This document shows positions 33,111-45,228 of a stretch of DNA of 64,000 nucleotides, piece after piece (within the stretch, counting starts at the first letter, position 1; each line of letters opens with the position of its first letter). Made by a program: the position numbers and the translations under genes. Source of the stretch: Platycnemis pennipes (taxonomy: Eukaryota; Arthropoda; Insecta; Odonata; Platycnemididae); assembly GCA_933228895.1 (NCBI GenBank), contig OW121847.1:87771656-87835655 (forward strand). The letters run 5' to 3'. Under the pieces are notes generated by a model. That model was not told the origin of the DNA. It was given only the letters and a program-made list of their open reading frames with translations, and made no database searches.

Positions 33111-35690
33111 TAAAATATGGTAAACGACCTCATAATAACACAATCCTCAGCATTGGACTGAATTTCTGGAGAACCCTTTACGGCGAGGACCAAATTACTT
33201 GGTTTCCAGAAATTTAAAATGCCACAGTTAATGGTGACGCAAGAATCACAGGTTATACTTCCTCAAAAAAGAAACATGAAACAATTATTGGTACGGAGGC
33301 TTTCGTGGTGACTAGCTGGATTTCGTTCATTCGGTTTTTCCGCGTTTTTTTATTTTGAGGACTACTGAGTTTAGATAATAAAGACCTTGGTTTGAGAGCA
33401 GTTTTCTTTAGACGTTGAAGTATTTCGGTTTCCTCAGTTAACTTCTTGGGTCTATAGATCAATATGCTTTCGTACTTATGATGTACATTTAAAGTATTCA
33501 ACAAAATCCGTACAGCTGCTGTTCAATGGATGAACAAAGGTTCGTTTGAATGAAGTAAACGAACTTAAAATTTGATTTCAACAAGGTAAAAAGCAACACA
33601 TTATCTTTGCTTACATTTTGTTAATGGAGTATCAAGTAAAGGTAACAGGAAAAAAATCGTCTTTTGCCTCACACGAAAGGGTTTCAAGAAATTACCTAGT
33701 TAAAATCGTGTATCCCAAACTAGAGATAATTAGTTCATAAATTTTAAAAACTTTATCCTTTGTCAGTGGTTTCATGTACATGTTTTTTTCTCTTTTCTCT
33801 TATCTATAAAACTCGAATTATCGGAAATATCCTCCTAATATAAAAAATGAGCCCTGTAAATTCGCAAAATCGCCATTTATTTGCATTGCTTCGATTCTTT
33901 CTTACGACTTGTTTACTTTACGTCGAAAGCGGCCACCGTGGCGCTAGTTGCCCTCGAGCACAGAGCTGATAGAAAACCAATCGTAACGGAAATATTCCGT
34001 TGCTCTCATAGGGTCACCTGAGAATCAAAGCGTTTTCTAAACTCAGCTTGTCACGAACTTGAACTCCCTTTGAATAAGGTACCAACGCATAATTTATCTT
34101 TACACTTTACAGAAAAACATGGAAACTGTCAGCAATGAGCATTTCGCAACATAGTAGAGAATTTGGGGTACACATGTGAATAATTTTTAATGCCAACAGA
34201 TTAAAACAAAAGTTCGCGTAAACTGCATGTTCCAACATTCTAAGGTGTTAATATCCAGTTTAACATGCGTATTAAAGGCTTCATCACAAATTTAGGAATT
34301 CATAAACACATTTTTAAATTTTGATAATGCCTGAACATAAGTGGAAAGCACATATTTATTGTTTGAATGTTTTCTTTCAGTTTTGAAAGTGCCATGATTG
34401 CATGACATTCAAACCGGGCTTCTATTCATGCTATATTTCGGTGGTGATTGAATTTATTTCCACGGTTAAAAACACAGATTCCGTCCTCGTCCTTGACGTT
34501 TATACACTGACACAAGAGAGACATCCTTGCTCGCGAGCATCTAGGGTAAAGGTCGTGTTAACTGGTAGAGACCTGGGTAAATAACTTTTGACAGGTACAA
34601 ATACTTCAAATTCACGTATGATTCGAAGAGTTGGCCAGTTTTCAAGCGAGAAAACCTATGAGTTCATGATTACATGCAATTGAAGTTATCCCTCATAGAA
34701 CTATCAGTAGTGAGAATTCAATAATTTTTACGCAAAATAGTTGTACCTCATTTCTTTACAGTTTATACAAACTAAAAAAAATAATGATTATATACTTGTA
34801 AGACTTATGCCTTTACTTATGCGATTGTAAGCTGGAAGAATGTTATTTCCTTCCATTCTGTGTAGCCTTAAACTGGGAATATTCTTAAAATTTACGGAAG
34901 CATTATATAGTACAAATGAATGAACATTTATTACCTATTAAAGAAATATCGTAAAAACTGGCAGAAACTAAGTCAACTATATGTCACTTAACGTAACATA
35001 ATATTGAAATTTTTTATTGCGTGATTAATTTCCTCTGTTTCCTTCGCTTGAGGGAGATGCAAAGAAAAATTATGTATTTGTGTATTGAGTATTTGTGGCA
35101 ACGCAATGGCAGTCAGAGAAAAAGTCTGCACAATGGTTAAGGTCTACCAAGGTATCACTAAAGGTTATAAAAGTTTCTGAATATGTCCGAACATTAGGAT
35201 CATACTCAACTATATAAACACCAGGAAGTAGGTAATGTATAAATTATGATTATTTTTTAAATCTCCACTTCCTACTTCCACAGTAGGTAATATATTCAAG
35301 TTAACACAGTCTAAAAAATATTTCCGCTGCCCACTTCCCCAGTCTTACATTTGTTGTACAGTCCTTCCTTCCCATAACTTAACATACACGAAAATGTTTC
35401 CTTTTATCTCCACTCTGCCACGATTTAAGAGAGCCCATTTTCCCAAAGTTCTTGAATCTACTCATATCACGCAAATAAGTTCGACCTTTCTCAGGACGCA
35501 AGGACACATAAAAGGAAAAGACAGTTCCAGTTCCAACTGAATGCATCAAAACAAATGATTCAACCACTCATCAAAATTATATTCCTACGTGGGAGGTAAT
35601 CATTAAGCTGTACGAGTCTGTTGCTAGCATAATTAACACGATTCTCTCATAGTAGTTATGTATCTTCTAGTGTACGTAGGTAGTGCATGC
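33111..35690. other. No host gene seen; one unidentified minus-strand frame
   Basis: AT-rich, 2.6 kb. An 83-codon minus-strand frame at 33253-33504 has a Lys/Glu-rich stretch (IYRPKKLTEETEILQRLKK) that looks more protein-like than most frames here and may be a retroelement relic, but I cannot identify it. Nothing else recognised. Confidence 0.4.
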
Positions 35691-36450
35691 TTGGTGGTGA
35701 TTCCCCTTTTCCGCACAACCTCGAGGTGGCTGGTAGGGCACTCAGTAGATGTAGACGTTCATGGGGGACGTAAACAGAACGAGAGTGCGTCGTAAATACC
35801 ACTGGAAAGCTCCATTCGACCTACGGCTGAGATTTCGTCGTAATTGACGCCACAAAAAGCTAGGCTCAGCCGGCAGCGTACGTATCCACACGCACATCAC
35901 CGCGAATGCCAGAGGCAAGCACCCAGCCTTCCTAATGAAGGATTGAATACTTGGCCGTCTAGGAGGGCGAGGGAAAGGGGAGTATTAAGGAGAATTCGGG
36001 TTCCTATAAACAGCTGAATAACTAATGCGACATATGCCTGCCTAATACATTGAGGGTTGCGTGCTCAAACTCGCACCAACAAACAGGAACGCACGCACTC
36101 ACGTGACCGGGTCCCTTTTGAGGGAGAGGCAAACAAGGCCGAAGGCACTCTCCGGTCGTGCGGTCAGCCAAGGCGCTACCCCGCGCATAAATCCAGCTCC
36201 ACTACCCGCCCTATGTGACCCTTTATGACCCAGTAATTGGATTGCGAGGGGCGCTCGGGGGTCGCCGGGGGCGACAGCCCCGCGCAACCGGCCAAATCAC
36301 GACTGCTGTCGCGAGGAGTAAACGTGAGCGGTGAGGCGGCGGAGGGAAAGCGGTACCTACGCCGGCCGTCTCGCGAGAATACGCAACCCAGACGAGCGGG
36401 GGACGTGAGAGAGTGGGATTCGCAGTTGAGGTAGGAGAGACTCAACCCGT
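35691..36450. promoter_or_regulatory. CpG island
   Basis: CpG density rises from about 35700 and is highest at 36090-36430. Frames on both strands are composition artefacts. Candidate promoter or enhancer. Confidence 0.35.
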
Positions 36451-37393
36451 CCTCCGCCAAATACCTAATTAGATCCGCAGATGGCCAGGTCATAAGTGAA
36501 CGTTTTGGGTTTGCAAGTGGGCGCAAACTAGGCAACATGCTGGGGAAATGCAAATAAATATATTTAGAGAAAACCTTTCTAACGAGTAATCATTTCGTAA
36601 CCATGTATACACTATCCATCTAGTTGCAGATGACTCTTGCCTATACCTTACATGTTTCCATGCAGTAGTATCATTGTAGCTCTTAGTTGCATGCCAGTAC
36701 TGAATGTTTGGTGATCTTCATCCTCTGCCATACACCCTCTCGTTGGCTCGCAAGGTAATACGTAGATATAGATGTATTTTCTGGCGGTATTCAAGCACAG
36801 ACCCTTTGCGTTCAAAGCAAATGCGCGAATGTCGCGTCGCAGGCCTATAAAAGAATAATGATAGCAAAATAGAGAGTTGAGGGACTTGGCGCCCTCAAAA
36901 TGAAGTCATCGGCGTGAAAAATCTTTCGTGTGAGTACCCTTCCCTTAGTTTATTTGATTGCTCCACCCCTGCTCCTTCAGTAGTGTTATTTTTTAGGCAC
37001 TGGGTCTTTCTGGTAAATCACAGGGAGTACTGGAGTGATACCTGACCCCCTCAAGATCCTAACATGTGATTTCAACACGCCACCTCTTTTGGCTTAGTAT
37101 GTATTTCGTGAGCTCAACCCTAACCAACCAGACCAACCTACGGGTTGAATATAACTTTTTTACCTTTAGAAGAAGAATTAAGAAGGGTGTAGCACTTGTT
37201 ATTTCATTTTAATCTTTTGGCAACTCTAAATACGTGTTTTGCATGTAATCATGAACTCGTAATATGCGTGAACAAAGGTATCAGCATATGAAAAGAGACA
37301 AAACCATAAGATAGGAAGACTTAAGGAAAGGCTTATATTAAATTTGGAGGAATCCCGAAATATTGAGAGGAACATAAGTATGGATGAAGGTAC
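36451..37393. other. No feature seen
   Basis: AT-rich. A TATA-like GCCTATAAAAG is present near 36843-36853 without a recognisable gene downstream. Confidence 0.45.
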
Positions 37394-37545
37394 TAATAGA
37401 AAGATATTGCATTTTTTCACAAGTAAAATTTTATTTCGACTAGTTTAGATGCTACTACATCATTGTCAAGTGACCATGATGTAGTAGCATCGAAACTAGT
37501 CGAAATAAATTTTTACTTGTGGAAAATTGCAATATCTTTCTATTA
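37394..37545. repeat. Long palindrome with degraded hammerhead-like arms
   Basis: Left arm 37394-37463 and right arm 37476-37545 are near-perfect reverse complements with a 12-base centre TGTCAAGTGACC. On the + strand the right arm reads A, T, GATG-TAGTAG-CATC (stem II), GAAA, CTAG stem III, TC. The core slot is GTGACCA instead of CTGANGA (two changes). On the minus strand the slot is TTGACAA and GAAA has become TAAA. The layout matches the palindrome at 42791-42967, so both belong to one structural family. Neither strand should be catalytically active. Confidence 0.7.
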
Positions 37546-38804
37546 ATATGGAACGTTTCCCCCACATCACACCTTAATCTGGTTATTTTATGGATGAGGG
37601 ATTCAATTTTTTTTTAACAATTTCATAATAATATTCAATGAATTCACAATCAATACACATTGTGAACCTTGGTTGTGAGAAAAATTTTGTATTTGGTGGA
37701 AAATCGCCACTTATTATGATTATACCTGATCATAACCTGATAGTTGTTAATCATAGCCTGATGGAGTTCGTTCCCTTAATTTTTATTCAGCTTTGTGACT
37801 GTGAGAGCGCCCGAGAGGAGCGGAAACCCTTCTCTCGCACCCGGCAAATTACACTCAACCGTTTGTTGAATGCGTGGGCTGCAAGGCTTTTGAGTCCATG
37901 CCGCGGGTGTTGTTTTCATTATCAAAGTTTCACGAGAGTTCAAGTTTCAATTCTCAATCCAAATGCACAATGTGAAAACCTCAACTACGCCGCCTACACG
38001 TTATAAACACGCTTCGGAAGCTTTCCCACAAATGTTTCTGTGTCTCTCGTCATTTCAGGCTTCCACTTAATCACAGAATTGCATCTCAATGACTTTCGAA
38101 TTGTATTGTTACGTTACGTTCTACTCCTTGAGTATATCAGTATTGAAATAGGTCTAAACAGGGCATAGTGGCAGCATTACCTAACATAAATCTGTCTCTC
38201 TTCTGTCTGCAGGTCATAAATAGGCTTTTATTAAATATGACTGTCTTGTAATGGAACGAAGAGGCTCACAATCAAGCTTATAATTTTGGCTTCTTCCCTA
38301 TCATTCTCATATCCCGAAGATCCTGACGTTGTAGGAAAATATTCACAGCTATGCAAAATTATATCGGTTCATTCATTGCGGAATCCTGAGACCTAATATA
38401 GGTACTCGTTTCGTATAGGGAAGCAGGATTATGCTTAGAAAACTTTACTCAGAGCGGTGATTACTAATTTAAAATCCTAAAAAAGTATCTGCAAAATTTC
38501 TCACGTAAAATCTTCACGAAACCATTTCCCGAGTTTTGGACTTGGCTGAAAATTGATGATGACTACCAACCTAAATGAGTATATTTCACAACCTTCGACG
38601 TTATACTGAGGGAAGCACTACCCTCGTAAGGTCTGCGGGTGGTAAGCTTATCGTGTATAATGCGATAGTGTATAGGATCTGCATTCTCATGTACGATGGA
38701 TTTTGAACCTGTTTCAACCTTAAGAAATGCCATTCTCGATGAACCTTGAATGACGGTACATCAAGCTCCTGCAGTTCCTCCCTGCCTTTGCCTTAGGGGT
38801 AAGT
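37546..38804. other. No feature seen
   Basis: AT-rich. A 122-codon + strand frame (37638-38006) has no recognisable domain. Confidence 0.5.
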
Positions 38805-38890
38805 AAATATAGGTTACGTAGTGGTGTGCGTGTTGGCTCAGAAAAACGGAAGTCCCTGGTTCTATCCTCGGTGCACGAAACCTTTTTCCT
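38805..38890 (+). repeat. tRNA-like SINE fragment
   Basis: GTAGTGGTGTGCGTGTTGGC (A-box-like) followed by CCTGGTTCTATCCTCGGTGC (B-box-like GGTTCTATCC). Weak copy. Confidence 0.3.
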
Positions 38891-39104
38891 CATGTGATTC
38901 ATAATACCTGCGGGTAGATCAGTGATTATGAATGGGAAAGTGACTAGTACAGTCCAAGCAGTAGTCATAAATTCGGGTGATTCTTCAGGATTTCCTGATT
39001 TTTCAAATCTCATTGAGCCAAAAACAAACTATCCTCAGGAAGGCCGCATACCATTAGCCCTTCCTGTGCCTAACTTCCCTCACATCGCGCGGACCAAAAT
39101 TCGA

Positions 39105-39590
39105 TACTCTTAAGGCGCCGCCATTCTGCTTCCTCCTCCTCCCACTTTGAAGACGCTTGCTTTGTCTCGCCCGGTTAAATCATCCCCCTCCCACCCTCCG
39201 AACTCACCGTCACATGTACCCATCCCCGAGTCACGTGGGACGTAATTTATGGATGGACCTCCGACACACGGAATCCCACTCTGCCGACCCACACACCCCC
39301 ATCCCTATGCCGCTTATTCCTTTTGCCTCTCGCGTCGTGCAGGCTGATTTATGATTCCGCGAGACAGCACCGCGACTCTTTCACGTCTCCCCGCGCGCAT
39401 TTCCGCTCAGGATCTCTCCTTCGGGATGACTGGAGGCAAAGTGACAGCCAACCGCCTCTTCTCCCTCCGAAACTCCCTCGAAATGACGACTCGTCCTTTC
39501 GTCTCCGTCAGCCGCCAGTCCCTGTGCGCACACACGCAAGCAAACGCCACTTCACGTTCACCCACGGTAAACTACAGCTCACGAGTTACG
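39105..39590. promoter_or_regulatory. CpG island
   Basis: CpG-rich on both strands. A GCGCCGCCATTCTG word at 39115-39128 resembles a YY1-type CCAT-core site. No convincing coding frame. Confidence 0.3.
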
Positions 39591-39654
39591 GAATTAAAAT
39601 CTAAACTTTGCAATACCGAATCTAAAACTGGATTGGACCAATAAAGAAGCGGAG

Positions 39655-39735
39655 ATGAGGTTGTTGTGGAGGCTAGAATACTGGGCACCCATAGAAAGGC
39701 CTGAGTTCGAACCCCGGCATTAATTTATGTTTTAC
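39655..39735 (+). repeat. tRNA-like SINE fragment
   Basis: GTTGTGGAGGCTAGAATACTGG is followed by CCTGAGTTCGAACCCCGGC, a good B box GAGTTCGAACC. The A-box region is degraded. Confidence 0.4.
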
Positions 39736-40199
39736 AGAGAATACCGCTCCCTATTGAGTGTGGCAAGGAGAGAATTTCAGGTTCAGCTCTTTAACATTCA
39801 CAAGGGACACAAAATTGTGAAACCCTTGGCTCCTTTCATCAAGAGGGAGATAGCTAATACCGACGCCGGGTTTCTCTACACCCTTCCCTCACTCCTCCAA
39901 AATTCACTACCTTTTTTCAATTCAAGTAAATATGCGTTGGCGCAAGTGGCCATAGTTTTGGCCCCTTCTCCTAAAAAAAACATTAGGTAATCGTTAGGAA
40001 AAGAATCTTATTTTTATGTGGACTATCCTGCACGCTGCAGACTGGAAAGAGTAGCGTAAGGTTGGAAATGGAAGGATAGGGAGGAAGGGTGGAAGTGGAG
40101 AAACCAGGCGTTGGCTTATCCTTGCTGTTAAAGTAAGGCACCAAGGGGACCACGGCCTAACGCCCGATCCGAATGACAGAGTGCTGAAATTGCATTTCT
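39736..40199. other. No feature seen
   Basis: Nothing recognised. Confidence 0.45.
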
Positions 40200-40262
40200 C
40201 AATGCATCTACATAATACCCAGTAAGCCACCATAAAGGAGTGTGGCAGGGGGTGAAGTCACA
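40200..40262 (+). repeat. Dispersed repeat family B, copy 2
   Basis: CATCTACATAATACCCAGTA, AAGCCACC, then AGTGTGGCAGGGGGTG and AAGTCA. It shares order and several exact words with 22883-22945. Confidence 0.45.
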
Positions 40263-40321
40263 CCAAAGATGAATTATATGTCATGCACTGACAAGGATCA
40301 GCAATAGCTAATATACTAATA

Positions 40322-40335
40322 GGGGAAGTCCGTGT
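40322..40335 (+). repeat. Left terminal inverted repeat
   Basis: GGGGAAGTCCGTGT directly after TA at 40320-40321. Confidence 0.85.
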
Positions 40336-41524
40336 AATTTGGACCACCTAAATTCGATGGCGAATAACTTATTCCATAATTACACTACAAAAGCAGCATT
40401 TTTCATGACAAACTACACCCAATAAGAACGGAACTGATAGTTCTATATTTCACTATTGTTTTAAGGTATGGCATTAAACATTTTTTTAGGAAAATTTTGG
40501 TTCCGTGTAATTTGGACCGAGGGCGTGTAATTTGGTCCAGCTATGCGTGTAATTTGGACATCAACCCTAAATTACGTTCTGTCATGAGAATTCTTACAAA
40601 CTAACATGTTTTATTTATTTTACATGTTATTAATTATAAATGAATTACGAAAAGTTTATATTATCAGTATTGTCCACTAAACATTCTATTTATATATACC
40701 AAAATATAATAGGTATTATAGATATTTACCACCGTTCCCATAGTATTACCCAAGTAGTGACTTAATTTCTTTCGTCAATTAATATAAGATAATACCACTT
40801 CTAAAATATCTTCACAAAAACTTAGCATGCCTTTGGAAGAGTGGAAGAGACAGGAGAAAAGGCATTTTATAACAGATTTTTAACACAACTACTACTTCAT
40901 GGGTTTATTAAATACGTTTTTGGCTAACTTTTCTAGTGATACTCAGCTGAAAAGGTTTTATGAAGCAAACAAAAATGTTCCGGCTTGTCTCTTAGCCGGT
41001 AGGGTGGGGTTCAGGTTGTCTGAGTCGAGTTAATATTATTTGGGAATGAGGTAATGCCGAGGTAAACTAGACGCCTCAGAAAACAATTCCTGACATAGAA
41101 TTCTTAAAAAGAAAGTTTTAATTTCAATATTTTACTATAGGAGGAGAAGGAATATGGTGGGAACGTATTAATAATGCATGCCCGCGTAATTTGGACCGGT
41201 CCAAAATACATGCTCTTCGGTGGTCCGAAATACACGATAAGGAACAAAATCACAAGTGACTGGATTTCACAGAAGCATCTTTAGATACATTTAAGAGACT
41301 TACCTAGATGTATTATGATAAGAGAGCTGCAATTCCTGTATTTCAACCAGTAAAAGTAACTTCGCTCATTTCGCCTTTATGCCTAAAGCACTCGAGATTG
41401 ATTGATGAAATTTGGTGATCAGGCATTTCAAAGATACTTCCTAAAGATGTTGTATCAAATTTTTTGCTATCCCTAATGAATACAATGTAAAGCTATCGGT
41501 CCGAGTTACACGCTGGCCCACAGT

Positions 41525-41538
41525 ACACGGACTTCCCC
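41525..41538 (-). repeat. Right terminal inverted repeat
   Basis: ACACGGACTTCCCC, exact reverse complement of the left end, followed by TA at 41539-41540. Confidence 0.85.
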
Positions 41539-41540
41539 TA

Positions 41541-42790
41541 TGAATTTCACAATTTAAAAAAGATGAAAATAGCAAAGGAAGCATGCAATTTCATGCTGTT
41601 AGTTGGGTTAGCTTAAAGCCCTTATACCAACATGAGATTACCTAAGCTATCTATTTATACACTCGTATTTATGCTATTGGATATATTTACTGCTGTTCAT
41701 ATCTCTAATTGTACGAGAAAAAAAGGACATTTTGAATCTGTTAGTTCGGCAACCAATTCCTCTAATTTTCTGATTATGGTCCAGACTAACAGAGTAAGTT
41801 GTAGTTCGCAAAATATTTTTAACGTCATCAGAGAAAATGTTATCTTGGAATTTATTTAAGAAATTAAGTCTAAATTTCAACCTACGATTTGATAGCCTAC
41901 GTTTAAATACTTGGAATACAAGCGTGAATTCCGACGAAGTGGCGGAACTCAAACATAGGGGGCGGGCAACGTGGCCAAGGGACACAACGTCGTCCTTCAC
42001 CTTACATCCGCAAAGTTTCACGAGACTTCCTCTCGTCGTACTCCTCCTGCGGACGGCGTGCTCCCCCGACTTCTTCCAAGTATAGCGAGAATTCAAGAAC
42101 CTTCGATGAGCTCTATAAAAGAACTGATGTTCATACCACCAGGGTCAGTGAAGTGAGCAGTGAGCTGAGGAGCGATTTTTACTTTTCCGTAATAAAGAAA
42201 ATTCCTTTGGACGCGTGCATTTATTTCGGATGCCTCTGTCCACAAAATATATGCCCCTAGTCGAAAATGGTGGGAAGTCGGTTCCCTTTCTCCCACCTGT
42301 TCCCTCCCTTCTACCGAAGGCTCCATTCTGGAATCAAGTTAGCCAATGGAAAATGAAAAATATATAGGAATTATATTTTTTAGAAGAATAAAATCGTGGA
42401 CGACTTGAATTAATGTCAAAAGCGAATCCCCGAAGCTGCGAAATGGAAGTGAATAAGTTAATAAAATTTCTCTTACGCCCAGGGACCTGGAGAGACTGCT
42501 GCCTGTTGAGAGAGGACGAGAAAAATAGGGTTGAGACCCATCTTCAGATGGAGATGAGAGCGAATAGAATACCAAAAACTCACCAAGACTAATGGTGGAC
42601 CAATCTACACATCACACTTCGTCTGAGTAGTCACACAAGTCTGAGTAATTTCTTTTCTATCACGATATGTGTAAGCAAAGACTCCATTACGGATGTGGTT
42701 GTTGACTTTCTGAACTACTTTTTGTCATCACTAGTAGTACTAGACCACAAATGTCTAATCACTTGTGATTAGTAAATTAAGTATTTTTTT
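41541..42790. other. No gene seen; small CpG-rich patch
   Basis: Mostly AT-rich. About 41930-42075 is GC/CpG-richer. Overlapping frames on both strands (for example 41674-42096 minus, 140 codons) have no recognisable domain. Confidence 0.4.
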
Positions 42791-42967
42791 GATAACACAG
42801 AAAGAAAAACACGAGCCAAATCCACAAAAATAAACTTTACTACGACCCGGGTTTCACTGTATTACAGCATTGTCAGGTGACGATGACGATGCTGTAATAC
42901 AGTGAAACCCGGGTCGTAGTAAAGTTTATTTTTGTGGATTTGGCTCGTGTTTTCTTTCTGTGTTATC
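42791..42967. repeat. Long palindrome with paired hammerhead-like motifs
   Basis: Left arm 42791-42870 and right arm 42889-42967 are reverse complements apart from a single-base indel in an A run. The 18-base centre is TGTCAGGTGACGATGACG. Plus strand: core slot ATGACGA (42883-42889, C3 to A), T, GCTGT-AAT-ACAGT stem II, GAAA at 42904, minimal stem III CCCGGG, then TC with the cleavage position at 42915. Minus strand: core slot CTGACAA (42876-42870, G8 to A) with the same stem II, GAAA and stem III. Each strand is one substitution from the core consensus. Stem I is poorly paired. Confidence 0.75.
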
Positions 42968-44350
42968 ATGTTTCGCTTCCACTCCATATCGCCTGAATCT
43001 TCAGAATTTTTAAGTTTTTTTATTAGGGGACACCATCGACATCTACGTTATAGTGGATAGGTGAGTCATTTGGTATCAATTATAGTCTAGTAGTGATCAA
43101 GACTCATTTATGACTTGACAAAATTGAGAGTAATGTAGATATATCCCAAAATACCTGGCATCAAATCTAAATTCTATAACATTGAGTATGTATTTATATA
43201 TATTACCAACAAACGGGATGATCGCTGTAATATCCAGCGAGGTTAACCTTAATTGAGAGATTGAAATTAACCATATGGTTGATGAAATGGCCAAAATTAT
43301 TGGAAGTAATTAGCTTGAAATCCGACAGACTGTAATCATAGAGATTTGAAAGTAACTCTAAAAAACGTTATAAAACATGAAATCAAAAAAGTATGCAGAG
43401 GATCTAATTCCCTCGTAACAAATGGCATCCAAGCCATTAGGAGAACTAAAAGCATTTAGCATTGAGTAGAATTGCTTTATTGTAACTGAACGTAGCCTGA
43501 AATTATTCTCAAGCTAAGAAAACGATGGCTATTAATGATTAAAGAGTGTAAAACACGCATTTGCCATCGATAAATTTCACTCAGAAACTCACTAGCCTCT
43601 GCGACTCATTTCTACTTAACAGTTCGTCAGCCACTTGATATAAAAACCTTCATGCACTTCTATATGACACAAAGAATATCTGTAAAACTAGAGGTGCAAG
43701 CCATATTTTAAATTATTATTACAATCATAATTTTTAATTTTACTGAATGCTTTAAAGGCAGAAAAAAATTAAAACGTCCTTTATTCAATATATTTCATTC
43801 GATAAAATTCAAAAGTAAAAGATATGCTGCTAAAACTTGTGAAAAAACGTATGGCGCGTTTGCCCATTAGTTAAATGCACTATAATCAACATCAGCGACA
43901 TAATTGTCTGACGTATCATGTGTACGATACCATCAGTACCTGACCATCTGCACTCCCTCTTAGTGCTCTGCTATCTCCTGGCATCTGCTTCCAATCTTTC
44001 CTCCTTTTGCTCTTTCCCCATCTACGCCTCCCTCATATTGATCCTCCTGATCGCCCATCGCTTCCGTAATATGAGGTTCGTTTCACCCTACACAATCACC
44101 TTTATCTCTTTGCGTCGTGACATAGCTACGAGCGAATATGAGCGGGTTCCCAGGTTCAAATACGAATAAAGGCTGCTTGAATACCGAAGCCAAAGCGGTG
44201 TGATATAATGCTCACTAACACTTCGCTCAAAACCGCGCGTGTTACGGAGAAAGAAGCCTTCCAATCTCGAACGGATGAATTTCACACGCCTTTGGTCAGA
44301 GCTCCATTCTCACCAATCAAATCGATCTTTTGGTTGTAGCACTCGGCGAA
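42968..44350. other. No gene seen
   Basis: AT-rich. A possible tRNA-like fragment with GGTTCAAATAC near 44153-44163 is too weak to call. Confidence 0.45.
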
Positions 44351-44354
44351 TGAT

Positions 44355-44660
44355 TGGGTTAGATCATCTTTAACGCTTCTCTCCTCTCCAACCCAAGATT
44401 GCTCTCTCCGTTTCTACCAGTCCATTTAATTTTCTCCGTTCGACTCCGCAGCCATGCACCAAAAGCCTCCATATATCCCCATTCCATGTTCCTGGTCGCC
44501 CGCTCCCCGAGCCCATTCAGTGCTACCCTTCTCCAAATGCATTCGGAAGATTTCTTTTGCTCAAGTAAAATTCTTCCACTTGTAAGCAGTCCTTTCAGTC
44601 CACTAAAAGCTCTCTTTTCCCCATAAAAATAAATATCCATTTCATTTCCCGAGCTCAGAT
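44355..44660 (-). pseudogene. LINE C-terminal relic (minus strand)
   Basis: A 93-codon minus-strand frame (44359-44640) keeps the order of an RTE-like LINE C-terminus: KRAFSGLKGLLTSG, then MEAFGAWLRSRTEKIKWTGR, then a LGLERRE block. It corresponds to the KRAFYQKKNVLTAG and FEMWCYR..MKIKW region of the LINE at 32.6-32.8 kb, but with many differences, so it is an older or different subfamily. No other LINE domain is attached. Confidence 0.65.
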
Positions 44661-45228
44661 ATTATTACAAGTTATAAGATTTTGCAAGAATTTTAAGACT
44701 GAACTTTCTCCCCTTTCTTTCCTTGCAAGTCAATGGCACCACTTCGTAAACCCTTGGAAACTGAAACTAAGTTAAAAGGAAAAAAAATGTAAGGAGCTTA
44801 GTAAAAATACCTTTCAAATAACCGTGGTTTTAGCAGCCTCGGTATAATTGTTAGGAGGAAAATGTTTAAGAGAAGATATAATATTATGAAGGGCCAAATT
44901 TCGGCTAAACACACCAGTGATACAAAAAAAAGACGGAGAAACGTACCCTGGCTATGAGACATGTGGGTTCAGCTTTACATTGTCTTATTGACGTTCACTA
45001 GCGGATATTTAGATACTTGCTCCATGACTTCAAGCTGTTTGGATCCTATCAAGCATATCGGAATTAGGATCTGTTGACTTCAACATTTAATGTGAAAGAT
45101 CATATCCAAGGCCATTAATGCCAAGAACATAATACAACTTTGTAATATCGGTTCAAGGACGCAGCTAATTTCATGGACGCAGTTTAGAGGAAATTTCGTT
45201 CCCTTGTTGATGCTGTAAATCAAGTTAT
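44661..45228. other. No feature seen
   Basis: AT-rich, nothing recognised. Confidence 0.45.

Larger units (their letters stand above)
40322..41538. mobile_element. TA-flanked non-autonomous DNA transposon (Tc1/mariner/pogo-like)
   Basis: Perfect 14-bp terminal inverted repeats GGGGAAGTCCGTGT (40322-40335 and the reverse complement at 41525-41538) are flanked on both sides by TA. A TA duplication is the hallmark of the Tc1/mariner superfamily, including pogo-like elements. The interior has no recognisable transposase. A 14-bp motif GTGTAATTTGGACC recurs near both ends: forward at 40332, 40505, 40525, 40547 and 41184, and reverse at about 41198, 41222, 41498 and 41515. These are probably binding sites for the transposase of an autonomous partner. 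Confidence 0.8.

Noticed and set aside
42791..42967. Palindromes as CRISPR-like or integron-type structures
   Set aside because: There are no spaced direct repeats and the context is a eukaryotic transposable-element-rich region.
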